From contig JAJEKV010000026.1 in the NCBI GenBank assembly GCA_021234155.1, positions 990,001 to 1,054,000 of the forward strand: a stretch of DNA of 64,000 bases, written 5' to 3'. Below are positions 43,781 to 56,159 of the stretch, piece by piece. A program made the position numbers and the translations under genes. The notes beneath the pieces are model-generated. The model saw nothing but the letters and a program-made list of their open reading frames with translations. It ran no database searches and had not been told where the DNA came from. Position 1 is the first letter of the stretch. Each line of letters begins with the position of its first letter. The DNA comes from Isoetes taiwanensis. Taxonomy: Eukaryota > Streptophyta > Lycopodiopsida > Isoetales > Isoetaceae.

Positions 43781-44430
43781 AACCTTGTTGGTTATAGGCA
43801 GCGGTCATTGTGTTCTAGGTAAAGGTATGTTAAAACGCATTTGTCCCATCTGCAAAAGGGTTTCCCCTGTTCCAGGCTCTTACAGTTTCGGCAGCACAAG
43901 CAAAGAGATCCACAATACAACATCAGGCTCTGTAATACTAACCTTATCAACTTGCAAAGTATCTCAGAGTAGTTTCCATTTGTCCAAATCATGAAGAAAT
44001 CCATCGTGAATAGTCTGGTTGCATTTTATACTTTATCAAGTTCCCCTTGTGTAGTCTCCGTTCATCTGTTGACCTTTTCAGCTGTGTTCTGTTGACCTTT
44101 TCAACTGTGTTACATCAAACGATCTTCCAGATGCACCATAAGTATTTGCAGTAATACATATTGTGCAGTGCCCCCTGGATGCAGAAGAAAAATCTCTTTC
44201 GCAACATGTTCCTCTTCTTCAAGTTCCCATGATTTCTGCAGGCACCGAGCAGTAATGCACAAGACAATATCAGGCTCGGACATCTCGGTCTAGCCATGTG
44301 GATATCTCCATGCAGCTATCATTGTACTTCATAATATCTGATTTGGATGGGATAGGTTACCAAATAAGCTGCAGAATAAGCTACACGTTTCTTCAAGTAT
44401 ATGAAAAGCATTTAGCACTCCCTTAACAAC

Positions 44431-44524
44431 ACGTTCTTTTTCATTATTTTTCATTCCTCAACGCGTTCTTTTTCATTATTTTTCATTCCTCAACGCGTTC
44501 TTTTTCATTATTTTTCATTCCTTA
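44431..44524. repeat. Three-copy 32-bp tandem repeat
   Basis: ACGCGTTCTTTTTCATTATT and the following TTTCATTCCTCA occur three times in a row; the first copy is two bases shorter. No gene was recognised in the flanks (43790-45040). Confidence 0.9.
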
Positions 44525-45099
44525 TCAGTTTTTTCCTCATCTTTGATTTTTGACCATTGATCTTTGAAATATTCTCCGTTCTGTGCCAAATCAAAGGCCA
44601 TTAATTTTTTTGCCAGTAATTCGCCCGCCACTTCCAATGGTCCAAACGCCACACATGGTTAGAAGATTTAAAAAAAAAAAAAGTAAAGGCGTGCCTCTAG
44701 GGGAGGGTGCCCACTATCAACGCAGTGCCCTGCTATTGCGCACTTTTTTGCCCCTTTTCAATGGGCCCTCTCTCTGCAAACAGACCCGATGCCCATGTGT
44801 CACGCATCTTTGCTCCAAGAATCGCGCACTCCTTGTCCCTTGATACGCACTTCTTGCCCCTGCCCATGCTGCCGCAGCTCCAAGGAGGACGAATTTGAAG
44901 ATGGTCTACACCAATTTCAGCAGGTCAGCATGCCTATGGGCTGATTAATTGCACAATTGATGCTTATGGATGGACTTCCCGCCACCTCTTTTCCCATTCC
45001 ATGAATCGTTTTTGTCCAATTTTTCAATTCTGGAGCTCACAGGTTGCAATTGCTTCAGATTTCTGGAAGGATGGTGGAAACAAGATCCGGTTTCACCTC

Positions 45100-46260
45100 A
45101 TCTCCACAAGCCATATGCACTAGAAGAATGCCACAACCTGGGAAGAGAGTGGCAGCACCAAAGCAAAAATTGAAGAGAACTAGCACAGCAAAAGCAAGAA
45201 TGAAGGCACCAATTCGTGGAAGAGGACAATGGACTGAAGAGGATATGGACAAGGCTCTTGAGTTGGTAAGTGATAATGTTGTATCAATTAGAGAGGCTGG
45301 TAGAAGAACATGCATTAATGAATCTACAATTAGAGGCTGGCTTTATGGCACAATTACTCATAAGAAACAAAACAATCCTAAATTGTTGACTATTGGACAA
45401 GAGGAGGAGCTTGTTCAATGGGCATTAGATAGAGCTGATAACGGAATGGGTGTCACCCTAGATGTAGTTAGGCAAAGAGCAAGAGAATTGTGTGAAATTG
45501 GAGCAATAACCAGGGCTCGAAAATAGCAATGAGTCTAGCCAGAAAAATGCCGCTGGCTTTTCCAGGCTACCAGAAAAAATATATATTCGTGCATTTTTTA
45601 GTGTATTATGCCGGAAATTTGTTATTTTTTTGTCGGAAAATTGCCGGAAATTTTTCAGGATGATCGGATTTTAAGACAAGTGGGCGGATTTTTAGGGGAG
45701 GAATTCCCCTATTTTCGAACCATGGCAATAACTAGCAAAGACGGTCTTCCTGGAAAAAATGGTGGCGTTTATTTAAAGATCGACACCCTGATATATCATT
45801 GAGAAGCACAGAAACATTGGAAATATCTAGAGCAAAGGCAATGAATGAGGCAAACATTAGTGCATGGTATGCTGGTTTAGAAGAGGTGTACTCAAATTTT
45901 AACTTCCCTCCCTCTAGAATTTGGAATGCGGATGAGACCGGTGTACAAGCCGGTAAGGTTAGTGGGATGAAGATAGTAGCACGAAGAGGTGCTCGTAATG
46001 TCCATGAGCTAGTTATGCAAAACCGAGAGTGGGTAACAATCCTTGCATGCTGTAATGCTGAAGGTGGCTGCCAAGCTTTTACATATTCAAAGGCAATAGA
46101 ATAAGAGAAGACTATATTGCACGATGTGAGGAAGGAGCAATCCAAGCTGTCCAACCTCGAGCTTGGATGACAGCAGAATTATTCTATTCTTGGATGTCCC
46201 ATTTTCAAGCAAGGGTCCCCGGTGGAGTATTTAGTGACAGACCTTTTGTGGGTTATTGGG
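45100..46260 (+). pseudogene. Pogo/CENP-B-type transposase, decayed
   Basis: The frame to 45526 carries a Psq-type helix-turn-helix: GQWTEEDMDKALELVSDNV, VSIREAGRRTCINESTIRGW and LYG, followed by a second DNA-binding-type region (TIGQEEELVQWALDRADNGM). After a disrupted 45530-45750 stretch comes FKDRHPDISLR (a CENP-B-like block) and, at 45799-46104, PSRIWNADETGVQAGKV with the first catalytic D. The next block, after a slip near 46100, is DYIARCEEGAIQAVQP and AWMTAELFYSWMSHFQARVP. The remaining catalytic acids (LLDGH-type block) are not found. Pogo-like enzymes excise Tc1/mariner-superfamily DNA elements. Terminal repeats were not identified. The 45530-45720 stretch looks like an insertion. 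Confidence 0.72.
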
Positions 46261-46269
46261 GCTATACAG

Positions 46270-48280
46270 ACGATGAGAGGGGCCGTTGATGGAACTGAGT
46301 CTTGGGAATAAGCCCATAAGACTCTATTCTTCCCACGCAAGCCTTTGAGCACGCCATTTCTAGCTTGATACTAGTGCATCCCAGCAGATATTCGTCCCCT
46401 GCTATTGAGGCAACCAAAAACTCAGTCCGGCTTCACCAAGACATTGAGCAAATGCAAAACTCAAGAAGGAAAACCCAAACACTGAGCAAATGCACAACTG
46501 AAGAAGAAAAACCAAAGCCATGCCCAAAACCGAAGAGAAACCGAAGGCATGCCGGAGCCTTTGCCACCGAACCTGCATTTGCCAGAATCATACTGGACTT
46601 CCAGCCATCCTGGGCCGGAATGCCCTATCATGCAGAAGCAAGCACTATCATTCAGAAGCAAGCACTACTTGCTGAAATCCTGCCCCTGCCGAAGCCCCTG
46701 CTGAAAAAAGAAAGCAGCGTGTGTTCTTATCCTTCTATCCTCATACCATGCAGATCAACACCAAAATAATCACATCCCAAAGCCGATTTTGGATTGCTAT
46801 TTTGACTGGCCAACAAGCAGCTCAAAACACTCAAAAAACACACTCTTCACTACGGTTTCACATACATACGCCCCCAAAATCTAGGCCCAACCATCGATGA
46901 GGTACCCTCCCCAAATACCAAATAAAATAATTAGAACATTATAACCACACGTGATTCAAGCCCATCTTTAGTAACAAAACCATCATTCAAATAAATTGGG
47001 ATTATGTCAATTCCAAAATCACGCCAACCTATGGTTGTTTTCTAGGGAGTTTTTGTTTTTTATAATATTTTTTTGTACTTGACAAATGACATAAACATTG
47101 CATTTATCTTCTGTCTTTTATATAGAACTTGAAAAATGTAAAAGAAATAAGCAAGTTTTTCAAATTTATGACATTATAATCCTGAAGCATTGAGATGAAA
47201 ATAATATATAAATTTGATACAACAATAGAAATAAGAATAATGATTAAAAACAATAATTGCTAGAATAATTGCCACCTTGGAAGTCCTTTAACTTCCTTGA
47301 ATAATGGCTCAGGTCTATACATATGCTAATGATGTACATGGATACATAATAATTGTGTGTGAAGGTATGTAATTATAAAGGAGTAAAGAAGAAATAAAAT
47401 GTTTATTATGTTGCATATAAAAGCTAAATAAAAGCAATGAGAAGTTTCAAAGGTGTTCCACTAGGACTAAATGCATAGCCATTTTGAACCTACAAATGTA
47501 AAGGACCTGCAGAAAAATTGATATATAAGGACACAGTAAATCACACCAAGCTTGATTTGAAATCTAATGCAATGCACCCATGAAATGAAATTACTTATTT
47601 TGTCGCTTAAAAAATTGCCAAATTTTTCATTCATAAATATGCAACTTGCAAGCATTACACTTCAATTTCATACCAAGATGAACCTTCCATTGTGTCGTCA
47701 CGATATGCAATATGGATGATGTTAGACAGAGAATAAACAAATAATAATGTTAATAATCGTAACAAATAAGGGACATTTAATACAAGCGAAACTAAGGGCC
47801 ACAGTTTAAGGTTGCTAAAACAACAAGAAGAGGGATGCCAAAAGGAAACATTATTTGAACAACATATTTAAATTATACACCATATTTAAAACAAACTATT
47901 CTCTAGGTCAATGATTTGGAAGTAAAAAGCACATACTAAAGCTAGATAAAAGGATAAAACAAACCAAGGATAATAAGGGCTAAAAGAACACATGGCCAAT
48001 CAAATGAAAGTATTCACTCCTTTATAAATCATGCTTCGCGGGTTTTAGATTCTCTCTTTTTAACTTTTTTGGGTGCAAATTGCCCCAGATCCATCCCTGC
48101 AACCCAACCCATTGGTTTGAAATAACGCTGGCGTGTTTTAGATTTTTTTTCTTTGGGCTTTTTGCTACAAATTGCCCTAAGCCCTCCTATACAACCCAAA
48201 CCATTGGTTTTAAAAAAGTGCTAAAAGACACTTCTATTTTCTAAAAGGCTTATTAAAAAAATTCCTAACCTCAAGCATGG
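46270..48280. other. Mostly AT-rich DNA without a recognised gene
   Basis: A 134-codon frame at 46365-46769 contains short internal repeats (EQMQNSRRKTQTLSKCTTEE) and no known domain. From 46800 to 48280 nothing was seen. Confidence 0.4.
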
Positions 48281-48772
48281 GCGGCTTTGGCTCAGCTCTG
48301 CAACAAAATCGTTATAAGGTGTGTCAAAGACCTACAGCTTTCACAGTGGAAGAACCGGCTACCCTGCTACCGTTTTCTTCTGATGCCTTCATCAGGAACT
48401 TTATGGACATCTATCTGCCTTCTGTCTTCTGATGGGGAACTCCACAAAAGAATGTCATTCTCTATTTCGGCAGTGGTAGGCTACCTGCGACCAGATACTT
48501 ACATGAGACACGAAATCGTGGAGCTGGAGGTGGACGAGGAGCTGGAGGAAGGCGAGGCAAGGGCGAGAGGAGCATGGTGATGTGGAGGCAGATGCTGTTT
48601 TTGAAAGGGTCGTAGCAGACGGAGTGGAAGTCCACGCCCTGGAAGCGGCCCAGTGCTCCGGTTATGCCAGAGTGCATGCCAGACCCAAAATTCCATGTCC
48701 ATGCCCATCGGCCTATGTTCTGCTTCTTCTATGACGTTTGGCATCAGATGCAACAAGGGATCAAGCAAGGAC

Positions 48773-49200
48773 AAGGCCCAACTAGGGATTGAGCAGGAAA
48801 CTGGAGCAGAAAGCACAAAATTGGGCGCATCTGGGCTTCTATATTCCAGGGATTAAATCTACTTAATGCACTTTGAATCTAGTTTTTTCAGAGAAACAAG
48901 CTGAAAAAATGAATGAAAGTCTTCATAACAAATCCAAGGAGTATATCTGCATCATGAAAGGGCAAAAGCAAAAGCCAAGGATCGATGAAGAAACTGCAAC
49001 AGAAAGCACAAAATAGATGTAAGTTTTTTGAATTTGCTCCTGACTTTTTTATCTGATTCTTTCAGAGAAGCAAGCAAGGCATATGAATCAAAGCCTTTAT
49101 AACGAATCCAAGGAGCATATTTGCAGCACGAAAAGACCAAAGAAAAAGCCAGGGATCGAGGAAGAAACTACAAATAGAAAGCACAAATAGAAAGCACAAA
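48773..49200. repeat. Three diverged tandem copies of an exon-like block
   Basis: Blocks resembling GGGATTGAGCAGGAAACTGG followed by AGCAGAAAGCACAAA occur near 48785, 48978 and 49152. Two of the spacers carry TTTTTTCAGAGAAACAAGC or TTTCAGAGAAGCAAGC, which look like splice acceptors. They may be duplicated exons, but no long frame crosses them. Confidence 0.5.
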
Positions 49201-49209
49201 TATTCGTAC

Positions 49210-50070
49210 GTTGGAATTTGAATTTGAATTTGCTCCTATTGATTTGAATTTGAATGTGCGTACGTGGACCTCTGCCTTTATTTCTAATGAGCCTGCCATG
49301 GCATGAGCAATCCTTAAGATCCTTTTGTTACCATCTAGTTTGGTTCTGTTTCATAGACTACACTGAGCTTGAGATGGTTAGTTTGTATAATTCACTTGGT
49401 CAGACTGATGCTCATAAAAAGCAAGTGTATGTTCTTGGGCGGATGTTTGCTTTGCCGGTTGAAGGACTTTAAAGCGGGGAGAGGAGCGCGGCGGAAGTGG
49501 AAGGATTTGTAGGAGCTGGCAGGACCATATAAGAAGATCGAGAGAGCGAGATTGGAGGAGAAGTCGGAAGGAGCAACAAAAGAGGCGAGAATAGAAGGAA
49601 GTCATTTGGGGCAGTTTCGGAAGTCATCTAAAAGCGGATCGTGGGCTCTGAATCTCTTGATTCGGCGCGATGGGCGCACCCAGGGTTTCAAGACTTTAGG
49701 ATTATCAAGAATCCCTCAAGAATGCCAACAACTCTTTCATGCGTTTTTGAATTGCTTTCATGACAACGATGTTGAAATTGATGCAGCGGCAAGTTGATTG
49801 ATCTTATTTGGAGAATGCCTGCGGGGACAATTCTTCCGGTATCCGCGAGGTTCTAAATGAGCAATTTTCTAAATGAGCAATTTGTTCTGCTTTTTAGAAG
49901 TATTGCTCACGTTAAGCGTGTTTTTGGTCCTTTTTTTTTACCTATTTTCGAGTTAGTACATTTTCTAAAAAACAGTCTTGTTTTTGAGTCAAAGCGATCT
50001 TTTTGGATTATTCTTAAGGTGACATTTTTTAAGAAAAACTTCGTTTTTTAGTTAAATTGAGCTTTTTTGG
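49210..50070. other. No gene recognised
   Basis: Short frames only. T-rich sequence follows from 49850. Confidence 0.35.
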
Positions 50071-50074
50071 GATG

Positions 50075-50275
50075 GATTTCGTACTTTTTGCATTATGCTA
50101 AGCTAAACACTGTTTTTTAGCTAAACCATTTTTTGAGATTACCTTTTGTATTGAATTTGACGTACTTTTTGCATTACACTAAGCTGAACATTGTTTTTGA
50201 GTTAAACCACTTTTTGGGATTACCTTTTTTTACATGAACTGGACATACTCTTTGCATTACGCCAAGCTTAAAACT
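50075..50275. repeat. Three diverged tandem copies, period about 82 bp
   Basis: GTACTTTTTGCATTATGCTA at 50081, its relative at 50162 and a further one at about 50246 are followed by AGCTRAACAYTG and TGGGATTACCTTTT blocks. The repeat lies upstream of the GC-rich LINE; the 500 bases between them are AT-rich without a gene. Confidence 0.7.
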
Positions 50276-52244
50276 TTCAAAAACCATTTTTGGCATGCCG
50301 AAAGCATTTATTTTTTCTTTATTCAGTTCTTTCGTATATTTCTAATTTAAACACTACCCTTTTGGTTGGCTTTCAGTTTGGTGTATAAAATCATGTTTAG
50401 CATTGTTGCAATTTAAATGTGATATATACTTGCCTTGTGATAGCTCTAGCTTTGTGGAAATGACTAGGTATTACTATATAAATGCTAGAATGAGTTTTGC
50501 AAGGTGGATATGCTTTCTTCATTAGATGATATCGTGCTATTTTACAAAATATTGTCTGTTCTCCAAATAATATGATATTACATTTTTCATAAATTCAACA
50601 TGAAATATGTGAATTTGCATATGCTACTAAAAACATGCAATATGAAATTTGTCCCAAAATTAAGACATAATCCCAATTTAATTGAATGATGGTTACAACC
50701 TACCCTAATCAAGGCACATACAAGAGAACATGCTTTTAAAAAAATCATATAAGATGAAATATTTGGGTGTATGCCATCATGTTCGATACTTTCAAAAATC
50801 TATATTGCAAGAATACTTTGCCCTTCCCGGCCAGAAGGGATTGATTGCGCAGACCACATAGGAACTCCTGCCTCGGCAGAGAATTGGAGCCACGTCAAAG
50901 CGGGAGTGGAGGCTAACAGTGCTCGTATTGAGGCTAACAGTGCCCGCCTGGCTGGCATGACACTGGAGATGGAGTCCTCGGCATCCCATGTGCTCAAAAG
51001 GCAAATAGTGGTCGAGAAGAACCGCGCATCAGTGCGGAGACCCGTGACGGCGCATGTGGAAGATGGCCTTGGCCCGACACGCCGGCAACGGGCCGGCGAG
51101 GGAGGTGGCCCGACATGCGACCCGCCTAGACTCTGTGTTCATCACTCGGACACCATGACCACCCGGGGAGAGGGAGGCCGCAATGCGAGGAGGCGATGGT
51201 GGCCCGGCCACCACCATGCTTGCGGGGGCCTTGAGGCTCTCAATGAGCCAACCGAAACCGGCTTTGGGATCTTTAGAGTAAAGGTCGAACAACAAGCCCC
51301 TCGATGCGTGTCTTTGCGGGGCTCCGAATCGCTCTCTCACTACCGAGCACGGGCTCTCGGGGTTTGCGGGCAACCATTCATAAACGAGCGGTCTCCCTAC
51401 CAGGTTCATAGTCGGCCCTTGGCGGTCTGCGGAAAGATAGCTGCCCGGCGGCGAGCACCCGCAAGGCTGTGCTCGAGCTTCCTGAGGGCCAGAAGCCCCG
51501 GCTCCAAGCCGCTACCCCCCACGGCCTCTGGCCCGGCGGCCGGGCCCCGCCTCTGCCCTGCGCCCGGCCACTCCCCGCCATCCCGGCCACCACCACCACC
51601 CCGGCGGGGACCGGCCCACCGCCCACCTTTGACCCCACAGACGGAGAACTCCGGGGAGGCCTTGGAGCGGAGAGGCCACAATCTAGTAGTTGAGGCATGC
51701 GAGCAGCCCGAGGGGAGAGTCACCAGCCCACAACATCCAGAACACACACATTCCGATGGGATGACATTCGAGGCAGTTCACATTTCTCGGCGACCCATCA
51801 TGGGGCTCGGCCAGAGTCGTGTCGCATTGTCATATTCACGGTTGCGGATGCAGTGCGTGATGCCATATTGCTCGGGGCGGATCTTTGAAGGGGACATCCC
51901 ATGCGTGGACCAGGGACCTCACCCAGTGCAGCGGGAGGCGCGTGAGCGGGGAGCTTGTCGGGTCGAGGCATTCGCCACCAGGGGGTGCCACAGGATTAGT
52001 TCGGGCGGGGATGCATTTTCCAGAGCCCGACACTACTGCTGGCTGACCCACCAGCCCCAACCCGCTTGCTGGCCCACATACGCTTCTCCTACCCGCGGCC
52101 TCCCCTTCTCTGCTCCTACTCCTGCTCCCTCACGACCCGCCCTCTCACCCACATCGCGCCTCCGGCTCCATCTACTTCTCCTTTCGACCTCGCTTCCGTC
52201 CTCCCCGTGACTTCGTTGCGCATACCATCCTGGCGACAAATAGG

Positions 52245-52950
52245 AATTGTGCCTCGGGGTGGTCTCATGGAATTGTCGAGGCTTCCCTTGGCGAAGGGGC
52301 CGATCGAACTACGTGGCGGTGATATGGATCTCATCTTTCTCATGGAACATGGGAGCATCTTTGAACACGGAGCTACGTCTGGCAGGGTTACCAACATTTC
52401 TCGGTCTTCAATACATGCGGAGACCCGGAGGGGTCATGGTGGAGTGGCTTGCTACTGGGACAACCTTGGCACATTGATTTACCCTCGAGAAGGCGACGGA
52501 CACCTGGCCGGTACTTGTGGGTTCGTGTGCATAATACCGGTGGCAACCCTCTTTTTACGGCTGTTGTTATTTCCCTCACTTGAGAGAGCACCTTCTATCG
52601 CAGCCACCCGTCGCGGATAGGATGGACCCGTATGTCGATCTATATGATGACATCTGGCAGCTGACACCAGCAGTTGGGTAGGGTCGTCCTTCTTGGAGAT
52701 TTCAATGCGGACGAGTAGAGCAGCCCATACGACTTGACCCCTCGGGCCGGCGATGTCTGCGGCTCGCCTGAGGCAGTTGCTCTGCTATGTGGTATTTTTG
52801 ACTTGATAATTTGCAATGGCTGTCGCAGAGGCCGATTTCCGCAAGTGCACATGTAAGCCGGGACAATCGGGGGGAGGGTCTAGTGTGGTGGACTATGTGC
52901 TCGTAGTTGCGCCCAAGATATACATCTCATCGGTCCAATTAGGGTGGAGC
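52245..52950 (+). pseudogene. LINE AP-endonuclease domain, frameshifted
   Basis: VVSWNCRG opens the domain, GDFNADE supplies the central catalytic acid block, and SVVDYVLV stands where the S-x-I-D-x-V block normally lies near its end. At least three frame changes separate them. The enzyme would nick target DNA to start target-primed reverse transcription. Confidence 0.75.
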
Positions 52951-53699
52951 ACGAGGCGGTCCGGGATGAGGAGGTGGAAACTCGAATCACCTCCCACTTT
53001 ATTTGGACCTGGTTTGGCAAACGCCGGAATCCCCACTATACCCGGCCCCCTCGCCGTCCTCGGTTGAGACTAGATTATGGAGCGAGCTGAGGACTCTGCC
53101 AAGATGCTCATGGGCCCTCCCGGTAATTGCGGACCTCCCACACTAGAAGCGGTGACGGAACCGGTGACCGGCTATTACGGGATGCGGCGGGCGAGGTGTG
53201 CTGGCGGACCCAGCGTCGCATTTCGAGGTCAGCAACATTCGTGTAACCCGATGGTTTTGATGCGGAGTGTAAAAGCATAGCGGTAGCTCCGTCATTAGGA
53301 TCCGTGCCAGCTTGCTTGAACCCACCCTGATACTGGCGCCGCTCGAAGGAGACAAAGGCGGTACCTGCTGCCGAGCATCGGGGAGATGTTAGACTCTTTG
53401 GACTCATCCTCCCGAACCTTTTGGCCTTGAAGTGCTTGAAGGCCGATGACCTCTGGGGACATCACGCGAGGCGGTGGGAGCAGTACTGCGGCGGCTCTAT
53501 GACCCACGGGGGCAGCGTGCGCCCACCACCCCCACCAGGATGGCCCCATTGGTTTCGTGGAGGGAGGATGTTGAGGAGGGGCACACCTTGGTGGCTAATG
53601 GGAAGGCGGTGACCTGATGGTATCGCGAGGCGAGTTACTCAAATGGGCGGGGCGCGGCTTGCGAGGTCCTCACTACCACTGTTCCAGCGAGCATTGCGG

Positions 53700-54480
53700 G
53701 GAAGGTCTCCCAGACAATGGACCCTGGCGGGGTTGTTGCCATTCACAAAGGCCGGGCGACCCACACTTGTCCGGCCAATTACCCGGGCGATCATAGTGAT
53801 TCGGTATTTGCCAAAGCTGTTGGCTGGCATTCTCGGCGGCTGATTGACCCGGTAGGCGGCGGTAATGTCGCGAGCCCTCGCAGGCGGACTTTAGACCCAG
53901 CCACTCAGCGATTGACCATATCTTTGCTGCTTGCGGGCGATTGAAAGGCGGTAGGAATCATCGCCGGGACTTGTATTCTTTGCTGTGGACTTGAAGGCTT
54001 TTGTCTGGTTCCCGGGGAAAGGCGTAGGCTAAGCTGCGTCAGCGAAGGCTCGGCGCACATGCGCGAATGCCATATACGAGGTTGTATGAGAGTTGTTTTG
54101 GCGGGATGCACCCGGCAGACCAAGCATTCACCGGTAGTATCGGGGTCGGCGAGTTGCCCCCCCTCGCCAACACTTTTGGCTCTACATTGTCGATTAGAGC
54201 CACGGCTTACTTGAGCATGGGGGGATGGCATACGACTTTTGCACCGGGTCATCGCCGGCTCATCTATGCGGACGATGTCGGCCTGGCAAGCCCACACCCG
54301 AAGCTATGCAGTCCCACTGGATGCCCTAGACACATTTTGTCGGGCCTAGGACATGCGCATGAATCGGCCAAGGCAGGGTGGTTCTCATATTCTCATATCC
54401 TCTTCCGTCACCCCATGCCTCACACTCACATATCGGGGGCCGGTAGGTGGGCGTCACGCCCACCTACAAGTACCTAGGGG
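53700..54480 (+). pseudogene. LINE reverse transcriptase, frameshifted
   Basis: The PANYPGD block (R-P-I-S-L-type region 1), AYLSMGG, LIYADDVGLAS (active site) and YKYLGVEF follow in the right order. The spacing is shorter than a complete domain and several frames are used, so the region has suffered deletions. Confidence 0.75.
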
Positions 54481-55720
54481 TGGAGTTCCCCCTCGGGCTT
54501 TCTGGGGGGGCGTCTATCGCTTGCGGGTGGTGACAATGGTGGAAAGGCTTTATGCCATGCGGAACAGCAGGTCACCGGCCGAGCTCTATGATTGGGGCCA
54601 TCGGTCACACATCTATTTAGGGCGCTGAGGTGAGCCTATCCTTAAATGTCTGGGGTCGAGGTTTGGGGCGGTCGTCTCTTTGGCGACCTGGAATGACTTG
54701 GGCGGTGCGAAGGCATTTTAGCACGGGCACTTGGGGGAAACCTTCGGTCCCCTATCACATTATGCTGCGAAGCTGGATTCTTACCGCCAGTGAGGCGTAT
54801 GATAGACACATCGTCTATTTTGAGAAAGTGGTTACTATGGATGATGCTTTCGGCTCCCGCACCTGGCTTGCTTGTGGCAATGGGTCCGCAGCGGCTTAGG
54901 GCCTGTTGGAGGGTAAAAAGATCAGTGGTTCCGCCGGATGGAGCGTCGCGAGAACCTGGGAATCGCGTCTGCAGTGGACCAGCGGCCGTCGTGGCGGCCT
55001 AGCGGGATTACCTAGGCGCTTGTTTCCTTGGCAAGCTCACGGGACCCTGGCGCTCTAGAAGCAGGTCAAAAGCGACCCATTACAAGGAGCACATCAACCC
55101 CGTGTTAGCCCGGGGCCCACAGCTCTACCTGCGTTCCCGGCTGCCCCTGAAAAGCGGACTCATTGCCTCCATTACGCACAGGTGCCCACCATCTTCGAGA
55201 GATCGAGGACGGACAAGTGGATTGGGGAGCCCAGCCGGGGCAGTCTTTGTCGGTCTTTGTCAAAGCGGGTGCCATTGAGGATGAGTCTCACACTTTCGAG
55301 TTGCCCGGCGTTGATCGGATCCGAGCCGGTCACGATCCCCCTTAGTACGGCCGGACTTGCCCCCTTACATTTTGCGCGATGAACACACCGTCAAGACGGG
55401 GCGTGCCCAGGGTCGACACTTTCGAGGAGGTACTAGACACTGCGAGGGTCACCTTTGCCCTCGCCGGGCTGCCGTGATTAGGCACACGGGTGCGGTGCAT
55501 GATGTATATATTTGGGTGTTTCGCATTTTATATGTTAGGGCCGCTTTGTCGGCCGGCTGATTCGCGCCACGGTTTTTCCCTCGAAAACCCTTTGGGCGGG
55601 GTTTTTAATCCAGGCGATAATCCGCTTGTCGCGTTTTTAATATTGGGTCCCATAGACCGATTGGTCTCCGTGGACGATAAAAGTACCTTCCTTCCTTCCT
55701 TCCTTCCATCAAATACATTA

Positions 55721-55943
55721 CATACCTCACTTTCCTGGCACTTTCTAAGACTTTCTGTCTAGCACATCCCTCTAAAAGGGAGCAATGGACTAGATACATG
55801 ATACCTTCTTGTTCCATATTCTCTATTGCTTGGAAAGCCTCGTTTCCACTAGAATGCAGGAAATCAGCAACTAGGCCAGCGTGGAATGAAGGCCCTGAAG
55901 TGTTAAAGGCTGCAGTATACACTGAAGTGTTAAAAACCTTCAT
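55721..55943 (-). pseudogene. Unidentified exon-like frame
   Basis: The minus-strand frame from 55943 reads GNEAFQAIENMEQEGIMYLV, HCSLLEGCARQKVLESARKV and ends at GTGAG before GTATGT, a good splice donor. The composition is ordinary for a helical protein. I do not recognise the family. It directly abuts the LINE tail, which may have cut it off. Confidence 0.3.
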
Positions 55944-56159
55944 GTCTTCGTGTTCTAATGAGCCCTCAAAATATAAAAAGACAACTAATATCTCTGTCCT
56001 CCTATTGATCCCACGTCAGTATTTGATTTAGGTGAGAAGAAATTTGTGCATCATTAACCTACTATCAAATAGAATAAAGTGGGTAGGCTGAGAGCATGTG
56101 CTTACTAACACTTTCTTGTTCCTTTAACTTTTATTCTGGCAAAGCTCACCATAAGCAGT

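Larger units (their letters stand above)
50800..55710 (+). mobile_element. GC-rich decayed LINE (non-LTR retrotransposon)
   Basis: A block of about 4.9 kb, far richer in G+C and CpG than the rest of the window. In order it carries a long proline-rich frame (50771-52210, possible ORF1), an endonuclease start LGVVSWNCRG (about 52250), VVLLGDFNADE (about 52680-52715), a GGGSSVVDYVLVVAPK block (about 52868), a reverse-transcriptase entry VVAIHKGRATHTCPANYPGD (about 53731), the catalytic YADD (54265-54276) and VTPTYKYLGVEF (about 54446). It ends with TTTTTCCCTCGAAAACCC..GGGCGGGGTTTTTAATCC, TCCGTGGAC at 55667 and a (CTTC)n tail to 55708. Frames are broken throughout. No flanking target duplication was seen. 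Confidence 0.85.

Noticed and set aside
46365-46769. 134-codon frame downstream of the pogo-like remnant
   Set aside because: Lysine- and glutamine-rich with small internal repeats; it does not continue the transposase.
51029-51747. Long minus-strand frames in the GC-rich block
   Set aside because: They are GC-rich shadows opposite the LINE ORF1 region, where few stops are expected by chance.
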